A DNA stretch of 64,000 nucleotides from Chloroflexota bacterium (GTDB lineage Bacteria > Chloroflexota > Dehalococcoidia > Dehalococcoidales > UBA2162). The stretch covers positions 151,786 through 215,785 of the forward strand of contig JACPPV010000009.1 in NCBI GenBank assembly GCA_016190825.1, in the 5' to 3' direction. The notes under the pieces were generated by a model, which did no database searches, was not told where the DNA came from, and worked only from the letters and a program-made list of their open reading frames with translations. The position numbers were made by a program, and so were the translations under genes. Positions 1 to 9,719 of the stretch are shown one piece after another (position 1 is the first letter of the stretch; the number at the start of each line of letters is the position of its first letter).

Positions 1-489
1 GTGACCACCGGTGCCCAGCAGGATATTAAGATGGCTACCTACCTGGCCCGCCGTATGGTGACTGACTTTGGCATGAGCGAGAAACTTGGACCACGTACCT
101 TCGGTGACAAACAAGAGATGATTTTTCTCGGTCGGGAGATCTCCGAGCAAAAGGACTACGGCGACAAGATAGCTGACGCTATTGATGAGGAAATTGACGG
201 GATTATCCAGAATGCCCATGAGACGGCGAAAAAGATTCTAACCGAGAATAAGCGGAAGCTGGTTCAAATCGCGCAGGCTTTGATTATTAAAGAGACAATT
301 GAGGCCGAAGAACTGGAAGCGCTCTTTAATGAGCCTCTCCCCGCGCCTTCGCCAGAGACTCTAACCACGCCAGCCCCGGCGCCGGTTCCTGCGGAGGCTG
401 CTGCGAAGAAAGAGCCGATACCCAAGACAAAGAAATCCCCGAAACTCCTGCCACCCTTTCCCGAGGGAGCTCCAGCGCCAACTGACTAG
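1..489 (+). CDS. ftsH: ATP-dependent zinc metalloprotease FtsH, C-terminal part (truncated by window start)
   Basis: Protein TTGAQQDIKMATYLARRMVTDFGMSEKLGPRTFG... matches the FtsH peptidase-domain C-terminus; Pro/Ala-rich tail. Confidence 0.9.
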   Translation: MTTGAQQDIKMATYLARRMVTDFGMSEKLGPRTFGDKQEMIFLGREISEQKDYGDKIADAIDEEIDGIIQNAHETAKKILTENKRKLVQIAQALIIKETIEAEELEALFNEPLPAPSPETLTTPAPAPVPAEAAAKKEPIPKTKKSPKLLPPFPEGAPAPTD

Positions 490-595
490 GACACTGCATA
501 CGTTGTCATGCGGGTCGGGACGAAGCAATTCGTGCGATTCTGCCTGAGATTCGTAAAGGACTGCATATTCAGGGTTTCAGGCTTAGAGCGCACGA

Positions 596-1567
596 CTATT
601 TCCTGCGCTGGACCATGTAATTAGCCAGGTCATACAACGACTGCCGGCTGGGGCAAGCGGGCAACAGCTTCAGGTCACGGCAGGCTTCTTCACAGAGCCC
701 GGAGGCAATCTGGAAGCACTCCTGAACTATCGCCGGAGAGTTGCGTACCATTTCTATTGCCTGTCTGGCATCGGCAGGGTCAGTCCGGGACCGGAACCAC
801 CTCGTTACCGGGTTCTTACGAGGATAGCGCTTCAGGAGAAGCATCGCCGGCAGGGTGAATGTTCCCTGCGTCAGATCAGAACCCACCGGCTTGCCCAGTT
901 CTTCTTCGCTACTGGTAAAATCCAGAACATCGTCTATTATCTGGAAGGCAATGCCGAGGCCGTATCCGTACCGGATCAAGACCTGGACCGATTCCTCAGG
1001 CGCCCGGCCCAGGACAGCGCCGGATTCGGTGGCCATAGCAAACAGTGCAGCGGTCTTCTTGCCTACCCTCTCGTAATACTGGTCAGGACTTTGCTCCAGG
1101 TTAAAGGCATTCAGTGCCTGGTTCAACTCCCCGCTTGAGATGGTCTTCAGCGTTTCGGCAAAAAGCTTGATTACCCGTAAGTTGCCCGTGGATGCAGTGA
1201 GGGCACCTGCTTCAGCAAACAAATAATCGCCGAGCAGCACCGCCTGCTCTTCGCCCCACAGAGCGTTCACGGTGGGCTGGCCACGGCGCACAGAAGACTT
1301 ATCAATTGCATCGTCATGGACCAAAGTTGCCGAATGCAAAATCTCGATAGAAGCCGCCATTGGCAGTAGACGGTCGAGATCATAGTCGTAAAACTTGCCG
1401 GAGAGGAGGGTCAACACCGGGCGGAGTTTTTTACCGCCCTTCCTCAGGCTGTGCCCCAGCAGCGCCGATAGATGCGGAAAATTGACCAGGCACATTGATT
1501 CCAGCAGGTCCTCCACCCGATAGAGGTCTTCCTGGATATGCCCATAAATTTCGCTCAGTTCCAACAT
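596..1567 (-). CDS. Polyprenyl (heptaprenyl-type) diphosphate synthase
   Basis: LVHDDAIDKSSVRRGQPTVN and FQIIDDVLDF are the Asp-rich motifs of trans-prenyltransferases. Confidence 0.9.
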   Translation of the reverse strand: MLELSEIYGHIQEDLYRVEDLLESMCLVNFPHLSALLGHSLRKGGKKLRPVLTLLSGKFYDYDLDRLLPMAASIEILHSATLVHDDAIDKSSVRRGQPTVNALWGEEQAVLLGDYLFAEAGALTASTGNLRVIKLFAETLKTISSGELNQALNAFNLEQSPDQYYERVGKKTAALFAMATESGAVLGRAPEESVQVLIRYGYGLGIAFQIIDDVLDFTSSEEELGKPVGSDLTQGTFTLPAMLLLKRYPRKNPVTRWFRSRTDPADARQAIEMVRNSPAIVQECFQIASGLCEEACRDLKLLPACPSRQSLYDLANYMVQRRK

Positions 1568-1614
1568 CTTCCCCTTAAGGTGAAATAAGAAAACTGCAAT
1601 TCAGCCAACCGCTA

Positions 1615-3333
1615 TCACTCAACTGCTGGCTGTCCCAATTTTGCACTCTCCGATTCCGCCAACTTCTCGTCGAGCTTGACAAATAAGGGCTGGGGAAGGG
1701 CCAGCTTCTGTCCGGGCGGAGGGAGGTTCGTCCCCCAGCCATAATCTGTGATACTCCCGTCGAATCCCAGGTATGCGTGCAGCTTCTGGGAACTGAAAGG
1801 CAAAAAGGGATACAGCATCGTTTTGAGCTGGGCGATAACGCCGACCGCCGTGTAGAGCGCCGTAGCCGCCTTCGCGCGGTCCTCTTTGATTATCTTCCAC
1901 GGCGATTTATTATCGAGATAGCGGTTAGTTTCCTGCGCCAGCGACATCGCCGAGCGAATCGCTTCGCGGAAATGGCAGCCGGACAGCAGATCACCTACCG
2001 ACATCAGGGTATTCTCAGCCCTTTGAAGCAGGGCAAGACTTTCGCCATCCAGCTCGCCCGGTTGAGGAACGCTCTCTTCAAAGTTCCGGTAGACGAATGT
2101 GAGGACGCGGTTGACCAGGTTGCCATAGGTGGCAACCAGTTCGTCATTATTCCGCCGGAAAAACTCCCGCCATGAAAAATCGGTATCAGCGGTTTCCGGC
2201 ATGTTGATGGTAAGTATATAGCGTAAAGGGTCAGGGTCGTAGCGTGCCAGGTAATCCGGCACCCATACCGCCCAATTCCGGCTGGTGGAAAGCTTCTTTC
2301 CCTCTATGGTGAGAAACTCGTTTGCCGGTACGTCATAAGGCAGATTCAGCCCGTCATAGCCCATCAACATGGCCGGCCAGATAATGGTGTGGAACGGGAT
2401 GTTGTCTTTGCCGATAAAGTAGTAGCTTTTTGTGCTTTCATCTTTCCAGAAGGGAGTCCATTTGTCCCCGTCTCTTCGGGATTCAGCCCATTCCCTGGTT
2501 GCTGAGAGGTAGCCGATAACCGCCTCAAACCACACGTAGAGACGCTTCCCCTCATACTCCGCGATGGGGAGCGGTATGCCCCATTCGATGTCCCGTGTAA
2601 TAGCGCGGTCTCTCAGCCCCTCCTCAAGGTAGCGGGACGTGAAGTGGAGGACGTTCGGCCTCCAGTGTGACTGCTGTTTTACCCATAGCAAAAGACGGTC
2701 GCTGAAAGCGGTCAGTTTCAGGAAAAAGTGCTCGGAGTCCCTGAATTCGGGCGGGGTACCACATTTGCGGCAGCGGGGCTCAATCAACTCCACGGCGTTG
2801 ATCGGTTTACCGCAGGCATCGCACTGGTCACCCCTTGCGCCAGCAGCGTGGCAAAATGGACAAATGCCCTCGAGATAGCGGTCCGGTAAGAAACGCTGGC
2901 ACTTCGGGCAGAAAGGCTGGGACATTCCTGATTTATAAATGTGACCCTTGTTGAAAAGGCTGAGGAAGACATCCTGAGCAACAGCATAATGGTTTGCCGT
3001 TTCCGTCGAAGTATAAAGGTCAAAGGAAATGCCAAGCTTCTCCCAGCAATCGAGGAACTGCTGGTGGTACCTGGCAGCAACCTCGTTCGGCTTTATCCCT
3101 TCTTCCTCCGCTTTGAGAGTGATGGGCGTGCCATGCATGTCAGAGCCGGACACCATCAGCACATCGCTACCTTTGAGCCGATGATAGCGGGCAAATACAT
3201 CCGCGGGCAGATAAGCTCCGGCAATGTGCCCCATATGAAGGGGCCCATTAGCATAAGGCCAGGCGACGCCGATGAATATTCGCTCACTCATAAAGCCCCG
3301 TTCCCGAGAAACAACTCCTTCATCAACTATCAT
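1615..3333 (-). CDS. metG: Methionyl-tRNA synthetase
   Basis: VAWPYANGPLHMGHIAGAYLPADVFARYHR, zinc-binding Cys pairs and KLSTSRN (KMSKS-equivalent). True start probably ATG at MSERIFIGVAWPY. Confidence 0.95.
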   Translation of the reverse strand: MIVDEGVVSRERGFMSERIFIGVAWPYANGPLHMGHIAGAYLPADVFARYHRLKGSDVLMVSGSDMHGTPITLKAEEEGIKPNEVAARYHQQFLDCWEKLGISFDLYTSTETANHYAVAQDVFLSLFNKGHIYKSGMSQPFCPKCQRFLPDRYLEGICPFCHAAGARGDQCDACGKPINAVELIEPRCRKCGTPPEFRDSEHFFLKLTAFSDRLLLWVKQQSHWRPNVLHFTSRYLEEGLRDRAITRDIEWGIPLPIAEYEGKRLYVWFEAVIGYLSATREWAESRRDGDKWTPFWKDESTKSYYFIGKDNIPFHTIIWPAMLMGYDGLNLPYDVPANEFLTIEGKKLSTSRNWAVWVPDYLARYDPDPLRYILTINMPETADTDFSWREFFRRNNDELVATYGNLVNRVLTFVYRNFEESVPQPGELDGESLALLQRAENTLMSVGDLLSGCHFREAIRSAMSLAQETNRYLDNKSPWKIIKEDRAKAATALYTAVGVIAQLKTMLYPFLPFSSQKLHAYLGFDGSITDYGWGTNLPPPGQKLALPQPLFVKLDEKLAESESAKLGQPAVE

Positions 3334-3345
3334 ACCTTATGTAAA

Positions 3346-3561
3346 CTACGGGAAAAAGGTCAGCACCGGGCCATCTTTCTCCTCTTTGTAGTGGGCATAA
3401 CCCTTTTCAATGGCGCATTGAACACAGTAGTGCATCACCTTTCCTTGCTCGACCTCGACTCCGTTTTCTTCATTCACACCGATATAGCGCTCGGAATGGC
3501 CAATGGTACGCTGGCATCCGTCACAGCGGATATATCCCAGAGAAATGCAGCCCTGCCTCAT
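3346..3561 (-). CDS. Small hypothetical protein with CxxC pairs (zinc-ribbon-like)
   Basis: MRQGCISLGYIRCDGCQRTIGHSERYIG...HYCVQCAIEKGY; directly upstream of metG on the same strand. Confidence 0.55.
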   Translation of the reverse strand: MRQGCISLGYIRCDGCQRTIGHSERYIGVNEENGVEVEQGKVMHYCVQCAIEKGYAHYKEEKDGPVLTFFP

Positions 3562-3627
3562 ATTTATACCTCTTATTCATAGTTTATTCACAGTATTATT
3601 GCTAGCGAAACCAACGTTCTTTATAGC

Positions 3628-3719
3628 CATTCTCCGCCAGGCAGAGAATCCACTTCATTCAAACAGTAGACCTCCGTTCCCGTATCAAGTACGGGACAAA
3701 CTTCGCAGGGGTGACAGTT
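3628..3719 (+). repeat. Dispersed intergenic repeat, family 1 copy A
   Basis: CATTCTCCGCC..GAGAATCCAC plus CCCGTATCAAGTACGGGACAAACTTCGCAGGGGTGACAGTT. Confidence 0.65.
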
Positions 3720-3736
3720 TGGCAATAGGCTCGGGA

Positions 3737-4552
3737 TCAAGCGCGCTTCAGCCATGCCCTGTAAAGCTCCTTTTTGGGCAGGCCAGTCTGGCGCGAAAGG
3801 GTAGCCACTGCCTCCCGGGCAAGCATTCCAGACCGGCGCATTTCGTCTAGCTGGCGCTCGATGTCTCCAGTCATTTGCGGGGTCCTCGCCCCCGTCTGCC
3901 CCTCAACAACCAGCGTAAATTCGCCCCTCGGTTCGGCGAAATGCTCGATCGCCTGGCCAATTGTTCCCCGGAAGACCTCCTCGTGGAGCTTGGTCAACTC
4001 ACGACAGACGGCTATCCGCCGGTCTCCGAAGACTTCCAGAAGGTCACTCAAGGTCGATAGCACACGGTGCGGCGCCTCCGGGACTATCATCGTCGCCGGA
4101 TCATACAAGACGGTGCTGAGAATCTGCCTCCGGGCGCCGCCGCGGCGGGGCAGAAAGCCAAGATAAGTGAAGCGGTCAGTCGGAAGTCCGGAGACTACCA
4201 GCGCCGCCACCACCACCGAGGGTCCCGGGATGGGAACAACGGGCACGCCCCGCTGGCTGGCGGCCACTATGAGGTCATGTCCCGGGTCAGAGATACCTGG
4301 AGTCCCGGCATCGGAGACCAGTGCCACGTCACTTTCTTTCAGAACATCCAACAGGTAACCCAGCTTCGTACGCTTATTGTTCTCATGATAGGACGTCATC
4401 GGCGTCCTAATCTTGTATGCGGAGAGCAATTTTCTTGTCTCGCGGGTATCCTCTGCGGCAATCAGCTTAACGGAACGCAGAGTCTCGATGGCTCGCAGGG
4501 TAATATCAGCCATATTACCGATTGGGGTAGCCACAACATAAAGGACCGGCAC
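3737..4552 (-). CDS. rsmI: 16S rRNA (cytidine(1402)-2'-O)-methyltransferase
   Basis: LYVVATPIGNMADITLRA, AAEDTRETRKLL, SDAGTPGISDPG motifs of RsmI. Confidence 0.93.
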   Translation of the reverse strand: MPVLYVVATPIGNMADITLRAIETLRSVKLIAAEDTRETRKLLSAYKIRTPMTSYHENNKRTKLGYLLDVLKESDVALVSDAGTPGISDPGHDLIVAASQRGVPVVPIPGPSVVVAALVVSGLPTDRFTYLGFLPRRGGARRQILSTVLYDPATMIVPEAPHRVLSTLSDLLEVFGDRRIAVCRELTKLHEEVFRGTIGQAIEHFAEPRGEFTLVVEGQTGARTPQMTGDIERQLDEMRRSGMLAREAVATLSRQTGLPKKELYRAWLKRA

Positions 4553-4785
4553 AAATTCTCGCCCGCCTTAAGCAACTATTCATTTCATTCGGGAAGCCTG
4601 ATTATTATACTTCGCCGTTCTGTTCCTGTCCAGCCCGTGAAACGTAACAAAAATCAGGGAACAAGAGCCAAGAAACAAACAATGCCCAAAGAACAACAAT
4701 CCAATAGCCAAACATGGGGCGAATCGTAATGACAGGCTGTGACAGCGCTCGGAAACACCTCCAAATGAGAGCGTTTAATAGCTCC

Positions 4786-4889
4786 GTTCGCCCCCGTATC
4801 ACGTACGGGGCAAGCTCTGAGCTTGTCGAAGGGCCGTTGTGGTTCCCTTCGTCTGCTCTCAGGGCAGGCTAACGGCTCACCACGAACGG
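4786..4889 (+). repeat. Dispersed intergenic repeat, family 2 copy
   Basis: GTTCGCCCCCGTATCACGTACGGGG ... GGCTCACCACGAACGG. Confidence 0.6.
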
Positions 4890-4925
4890 CTTGGGTGAGT
4901 TGTTAAACAACCTCCCAAATTCGTC

Positions 4926-4955
4926 TTGACTTTGGCGCTGGGGCAATGCTATAGT
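4926..4955 (+). promoter_or_regulatory. Candidate sigma70-type promoter for the guaB-family gene
   Basis: TTGACT (4926-4931), 18-nt spacer, TATAGT (4950-4955), followed by AAAGGAGACACC-ATG. Confidence 0.5.
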
Positions 4956-4977
4956 TACAGTTTAAAAAGGAGACACC

Positions 4978-6117
4978 ATGGAAGCTCCGAGATTCAAACA
5001 GCTCCGCCGTTCATACGGCTTTGATGAAGTAGCGATTGTGCCCGGGGATGTGACGATTAACCCGGAGCAGACAAATATTGAGGCGAAGTTTGGAGATGTG
5101 ATCATCCCGGTCCCAATCTTGGCCGCCGCAATGGATGCGGTCACCGATGTGAATTTCGCTGTCCATATGAGCATGGTGGGCGGGCTGGCTGTGCTCAATA
5201 TTGAGGGAGTGCAGACTCGTTACGATAATCCACACGAAGTGCTCGACCAGATTGCACGGGCGCCGCAAGCGGAAGTCACCGCTCTTCTCCAAAAGGTATA
5301 CGCCCAGCCAGTAAAGGAAAACCTCGTCGGGGAACGCATCCAGGCGATAAAAAAGGGCGGCGCAATCTGTGCCGTTGCCATGGCGCCAGCCAACACCAAA
5401 CGCTTCGCTTCATTAGTCGTCGAGGCTAAAGCCGATATCCTGGTGGTGCAATCCACCGTCACAACCGCCCGTCACATTTCGAAGAGCTACCGGGGGTTGA
5501 TTTTCTCTGAACTGGTACAATCGGTCCCGGTCCCCGTCATCGTCGGCAACTGCGTCAGCTACAATGCCTGCCTCGAGCTGATGCGCACCGGGATACATGG
5601 AGTCCTCGTCGGCGTAGGACCGGGAGCTGCCTGCACAAGCAGGGAGGTCCTCGGCATCGGCGTGCCTCAGATCACCGCCACCATAGACTGCGCCGCTGCG
5701 CGCGACCACTTTTTTGAGGAAACAGGACGATATGTGCCGATTATAACCGATGGCGGGATGCGCCGGGGCGGAGACGTGTGCAAAGCCATAACCGCCGGCG
5801 CCGATGCCGTCATGCTGGGTTCAGTCTTTGCCCAGACAAAGGAAGCCCCCGGCCTGGGCTACGAGTGGGGGATGTCTCAACCCCATGGAACACTGCCGAG
5901 GGGGACACGGATAAAGGTTGGCACCAGCGGAACCCTCGAACAGATACTTTTCGGACCGACTTCTTTGACTGATGGCAGCCAGAACCTGGTGGGCGCTCTC
6001 CGTACCGCGATGGGAGTATGCGGAGCTTTCACAATCCAGGATATGCACCGGACAGAGATGGTCATTGCTCCCGCTATCACCACAGAGGGCAAGTCCTGGC
6101 AACTCGTCCAGCACTAA
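4978..6117 (+). CDS. IMP dehydrogenase/GMP reductase family protein (GuaB3-like, no CBS domains)
   Basis: IPVPILAAAMDAVTDVNFAVHMSMVGGLAVLNIEG, GVGPGAACTSREVLGIGVPQ, ITDGGMRRGGDVCKAITAGADAVMLGS. Confidence 0.85.
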   Translation: MEAPRFKQLRRSYGFDEVAIVPGDVTINPEQTNIEAKFGDVIIPVPILAAAMDAVTDVNFAVHMSMVGGLAVLNIEGVQTRYDNPHEVLDQIARAPQAEVTALLQKVYAQPVKENLVGERIQAIKKGGAICAVAMAPANTKRFASLVVEAKADILVVQSTVTTARHISKSYRGLIFSELVQSVPVPVIVGNCVSYNACLELMRTGIHGVLVGVGPGAACTSREVLGIGVPQITATIDCAAARDHFFEETGRYVPIITDGGMRRGGDVCKAITAGADAVMLGSVFAQTKEAPGLGYEWGMSQPHGTLPRGTRIKVGTSGTLEQILFGPTSLTDGSQNLVGALRTAMGVCGAFTIQDMHRTEMVIAPAITTEGKSWQLVQH

Positions 6118-6297
6118 TACTCACCTGCATCTCTCCCACGAGGAGAGAGAAACCGGTAACTGCGCCTTCTTACGCGGCTAAGTAATATTGGACTGACCAA
6201 AACGCTTCACAATGGAAAACAGCCCATGGAACGGCAGCGGGACCACAACACCTTGAAGCGTCCGGTAGAGCAAAACCGCCGCGCAGGACGTGGGCGG

Positions 6298-7053
6298 TTA
6301 CTCTCCTTCCTCTTCCTCAGCCACGTGGTGGGGTTCATGGTTGATGCGGGGAATCAGTGCCCCTGCTTTCTCCCTCCGGCGGGGCAATGGGAAGGACATG
6401 CTGTCAATCGTCTGCCGCACGTTCTTGAGCTTCTCCGTCGCGGCAGCCTCAATGACAACACAATCAATCCCCGCCTCCCACAAAGCCTGAAGTTCGCTGC
6501 TCGTAACATTCGCTGAGATAGGGGCAAGCAAAGGCTTTGTGAGCAGGTTGCCGAAACGCTGCAACAGCAACAGGCGCTCCCACGTGAGAGAATCATCCCC
6601 CGCTGTTGCGGTCATAAACACCGCATCCACCGGCAAATCATTGACAACGCGCAGTAAGCCATCACCAAGTGAGGCATCGACCGCAAGTATCTTTCCTAGC
6701 TGGCTGCCTTGAATCACCTCAACCGGGGCATGCACCGGGAAAACAATAAAGTCGCATCCCTTCCCGGCAAGGTCTGGCACACCGACGCCGGCCTCTTTCA
6801 ACCAGCCACCCCAGGGAATATCCAGTGCCCTTTGAGGCACCTTGTCCAGAGCTCCATCGGCGGGCAATGCTAGAATTAAGGCATCAGCGACTCCGACAAG
6901 ACCGGCCAGACTTCCGACGCTCTCCGGGGCAACGCTTGCTGCCAGTTGCATTTTGGGTTTGGGCGGGGCTGGCTGGCGCGGACGAAAGCCCATCGGCTCG
7001 GGAGCCCCACCAGAAAGATGCTTCAGTTTATCTATGAACTTACTCATCTGCAT
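6298..7053 (-). CDS. Conserved hypothetical protein
   Basis: Open frame; the ORF track starts at a TTG at 7128, but ATG at 7053 (MQMSKFIDKLKHLSGG) is more plausible; same strand as the DUF502 gene. Confidence 0.55.
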   Translation of the reverse strand: MQMSKFIDKLKHLSGGAPEPMGFRPRQPAPPKPKMQLAASVAPESVGSLAGLVGVADALILALPADGALDKVPQRALDIPWGGWLKEAGVGVPDLAGKGCDFIVFPVHAPVEVIQGSQLGKILAVDASLGDGLLRVVNDLPVDAVFMTATAGDDSLTWERLLLLQRFGNLLTKPLLAPISANVTSSELQALWEAGIDCVVIEAAATEKLKNVRQTIDSMSFPLPRRREKAGALIPRINHEPHHVAEEEEGE

Positions 7054-7124
7054 GCGCTGAATATCTCCATTAACTAAGCGATAGCATAATCGGTGGTGAG
7101 GGCGGAAGTCAAGCCCGCGTGCAT

Positions 7125-7793
7125 TCAAACTTTCCTGAACAGCTTGGACTGGATTTCGGGCGATAACATAGCGCCACCAGAAACAACGATCTTGAAGGCT
7201 TCCTCAACGGGAATGTTGGTACGGACAATATCCTGCTCTTTGACTATTTCCAGGAAACCGGAAGTCGGGTTTGGAGCAGTGGGGATAAACACGGTGAAAA
7301 GCTTCTCGCCGCTCTCCGAAACCGTTTCATTGGTGACGAAACCGATAGCTCTCATACCAGCCCGGGGAAACTCAACCAGTACCACCTGAGCAAACTGGCC
7401 TCTTCCAGAAGCAGAAAACCGCTTCAAGAACTCCCGCACACCTGTATACACATACCGGAATACGGGAACCCGTGCCAACAACGCCTCGCCGAAGAGGATC
7501 AACCTGCGCCCCAGGACGTTGTCAGCTATCAGTCCAACCAGGTAGATCAGTATCAGACCGACCGCCAGGCCGACACCCGGCAACCGCCGCCCCAGAATTG
7601 CCCGAATCGGCGGCTGCAACAAACCGTCTATGGCTGAAAAAATCCAGACCAACACCCAGATAGCGATGACAATCGGCACTACTACCAAAAGACCTTCGAG
7701 AAACTGGGCGCCGATTTTCCGGCGAATCCGTTGTCCGTTCGTTTGTTTTATCTCTTCCATTTTCTTTACGCTCACATCCCTGCTGGTATACAA
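7125..7793 (-). CDS. DUF502 family membrane protein
   Basis: GLLVVVPIVIAIWVLVWIFSAIDGLLQP...VPVFRYVYTGVREFL...VVLVEFPRAGMRAIGFVTNET, typical of DUF502. Confidence 0.85.
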   Translation of the reverse strand: MYTSRDVSVKKMEEIKQTNGQRIRRKIGAQFLEGLLVVVPIVIAIWVLVWIFSAIDGLLQPPIRAILGRRLPGVGLAVGLILIYLVGLIADNVLGRRLILFGEALLARVPVFRYVYTGVREFLKRFSASGRGQFAQVVLVEFPRAGMRAIGFVTNETVSESGEKLFTVFIPTAPNPTSGFLEIVKEQDIVRTNIPVEEAFKIVVSGGAMLSPEIQSKLFRKV

Positions 7794-7852
7794 GAATGAC
7801 AGTGATGATTTTGACTCCCCAGGATGCTGGCGGTCCGATTTACAGAAGCCTG

Positions 7853-8923
7853 CTATCTCTTGAGGTAGATTTTTCTAACTCTTCTGGCGGCATTGATTCG
7901 TTCCAGCGCCAGCATATCGGCCACTTTTGCCGTCGTCAGCCCCTCCACTTTGGCCCGGGTGATAATCCTCTCCATGGTGTGATAGATTTCTGCTGTCTGC
8001 GCCCGCGCCTGCTCAGCATCATATCGAGTCAACTCCATCGCCAGGTTAACAACCCCGCCGGCATTGATGATGTAGTCCGGTGCGTAGAGGATACCTCGCG
8101 CTTGTAGCAGCTCTGCGTCTGGGTCCTCCTCAAGCTGGTTGTTCGCCCCGCCGGCGATTACCCTGCATTTGAGTCGCGGGATCGTCTGGCGGTTCAGAAC
8201 GGCGCCGAGAGCGTTTGGCGAAAACACATCGCATTGAACATCATAAATCGCCCCAGCATCAACCGCCGTCGCCCCGAATTCCTGCCTGGCTCTCTCAAGT
8301 GCCTGTAAGCTGACATCGGTGACAATCAAATTTGCGCCGTCATCCCGGAGAAGGCTGGCGAGATGCGAGCCCACCTTACCGACGCCCTGGATAACCACGG
8401 TCCGGCCGTGTACTGATTCGGAACCGAATGCCTCCTTGAGGCATGCCTTCATCCCCTGGTAAACGCCGAAGGCAGTCATCGCCGAAGAGTCGCCGCTGCC
8501 TCCCCAGGAAAGGGGCAAGCCGGTGACATGGGCCGTCTCGGCGCGGATATTCTGCATATCTGGAACTGTTGTGCCAACATCCTCGCAGATGATGTACCGC
8601 CCGTTGAGTGACTCGACGAAGCGTCCCAGGGAGCGGAAAAGGGCATCGCTTTTGTCTTTGTTGGGATCGCCGATAACAACGGTTTTTCCGCCGCCGAGGT
8701 TAAGCCCGGCCACTGCTGACTTGTAAGTCATCGCCTGTCCCAAGCGGAGCACATCCAGGATAGCTTCTTCCTCAGTGCGGTAAGGCCACATCCGTACACC
8801 GCCAAGCGCGGGACCGAGGGTAGTATCATGTATACTGATGATCGCCCTGAGACCGGCCTGTGGATCGGAGCAGAAAACAAGCTGCTCGTAGTCATGCCGT
8901 TCCATGTATTCGATTATCTTCAT
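7853..8923 (-). CDS. Glu/Leu/Phe/Val dehydrogenase (leucine dehydrogenase-like)
   Basis: ALGGVRMWPYRTEEEAILDVLRLGQAMTYKSAVAGLNLGGGKTVVIGDP; VVIQGVGKVGSHLASLL Rossmann motif. Confidence 0.92.
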   Translation of the reverse strand: MKIIEYMERHDYEQLVFCSDPQAGLRAIISIHDTTLGPALGGVRMWPYRTEEEAILDVLRLGQAMTYKSAVAGLNLGGGKTVVIGDPNKDKSDALFRSLGRFVESLNGRYIICEDVGTTVPDMQNIRAETAHVTGLPLSWGGSGDSSAMTAFGVYQGMKACLKEAFGSESVHGRTVVIQGVGKVGSHLASLLRDDGANLIVTDVSLQALERARQEFGATAVDAGAIYDVQCDVFSPNALGAVLNRQTIPRLKCRVIAGGANNQLEEDPDAELLQARGILYAPDYIINAGGVVNLAMELTRYDAEQARAQTAEIYHTMERIITRAKVEGLTTAKVADMLALERINAARRVRKIYLKR

Positions 8924-8944
8924 ACAGCTTCAATCCTCCAGATT

Positions 8945-9535
8945 TCAGCGTCCCTTTTCTTCCACAGGCAAAGATAAACTGCGTTCTACTTCCGGCTCCG
9001 CCCTCTGTCGCTCCCTGAACCGCTCGACGATATTCTTAGCCCTGACAAGGGCGCGGCCAATGCCGTATTTCTTGCTGAGCCGCAGCGGCACACAGCAGCA
9101 GGCACAGCAATTGCAGATAGCGTACAAGTCCTGCCGGCACTTGATGATGGTATGAATCGATCCTTCACCTTCGCACTGCCTTAAGATGGCTCTCGCTTCT
9201 TCTTTGGTTATCTCCCGGTACTCTTTGGGCCGCTCTCCAGAGAAGATATTCCGGCTGGCGCTGACCATTATCTCGCTCTCTATCGTGCGGTGGCAATTAT
9301 GAAATACCTGGCGGCAGGTGCAAGGGACAACTGTCAGACCGGATGACATATCAATAATCTCGTCCGCTTCTGCCGGCGTCAGAAGATATGCCCCGCTTAC
9401 GTTGCGACCGTAGAGGTTGGCTACCGCCCGCACCAGTCCGCCAATCAGTGGAACCCGGGTCCACTTCGCCTGAAAGATATAATATCGGAGAAACCATTCC
9501 CGGTGCCTGTTGTAGAATCTGAAAGAATGATGCAT
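8945..9535 (-). CDS. Cys-rich putative iron-sulfur protein
   Basis: VVPCTCRQVFHNCHR ... CRQDLYAICNCCACCCVPL Cys clusters. Confidence 0.6.
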   Translation of the reverse strand: MHHSFRFYNRHREWFLRYYIFQAKWTRVPLIGGLVRAVANLYGRNVSGAYLLTPAEADEIIDMSSGLTVVPCTCRQVFHNCHRTIESEIMVSASRNIFSGERPKEYREITKEEARAILRQCEGEGSIHTIIKCRQDLYAICNCCACCCVPLRLSKKYGIGRALVRAKNIVERFRERQRAEPEVERSLSLPVEEKGR

Positions 9536-9719
9536 CCTGAGCGTATTATAGCACTACAGGCATGGATAACAAAACTGGAGCCAGCGGAAAATCTGAGACA
9601 AAATTTGCCGCCTCCTTCAAGAAATACGTGACAAAGGCATGGCGGCTATGCGATGATATAAGCTATCAAGAATGTGAAGTAACGCGCAGACATAACATTC
9701 ACACTATGTGAGAGGTCAA

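Noticed and set aside
2941-3582. Plus-strand 213-aa ORF antisense to metG
   Set aside because: Covers the conserved metG 5' end and the small zinc-ribbon gene in antisense; no supporting motif
3628-3850. ORFs sharing the peptide QVRDKLRRGDS at 3503-3850 and 37059-37391
   Set aside because: Shared peptide comes from the family 1 intergenic repeat, not from homologous genes
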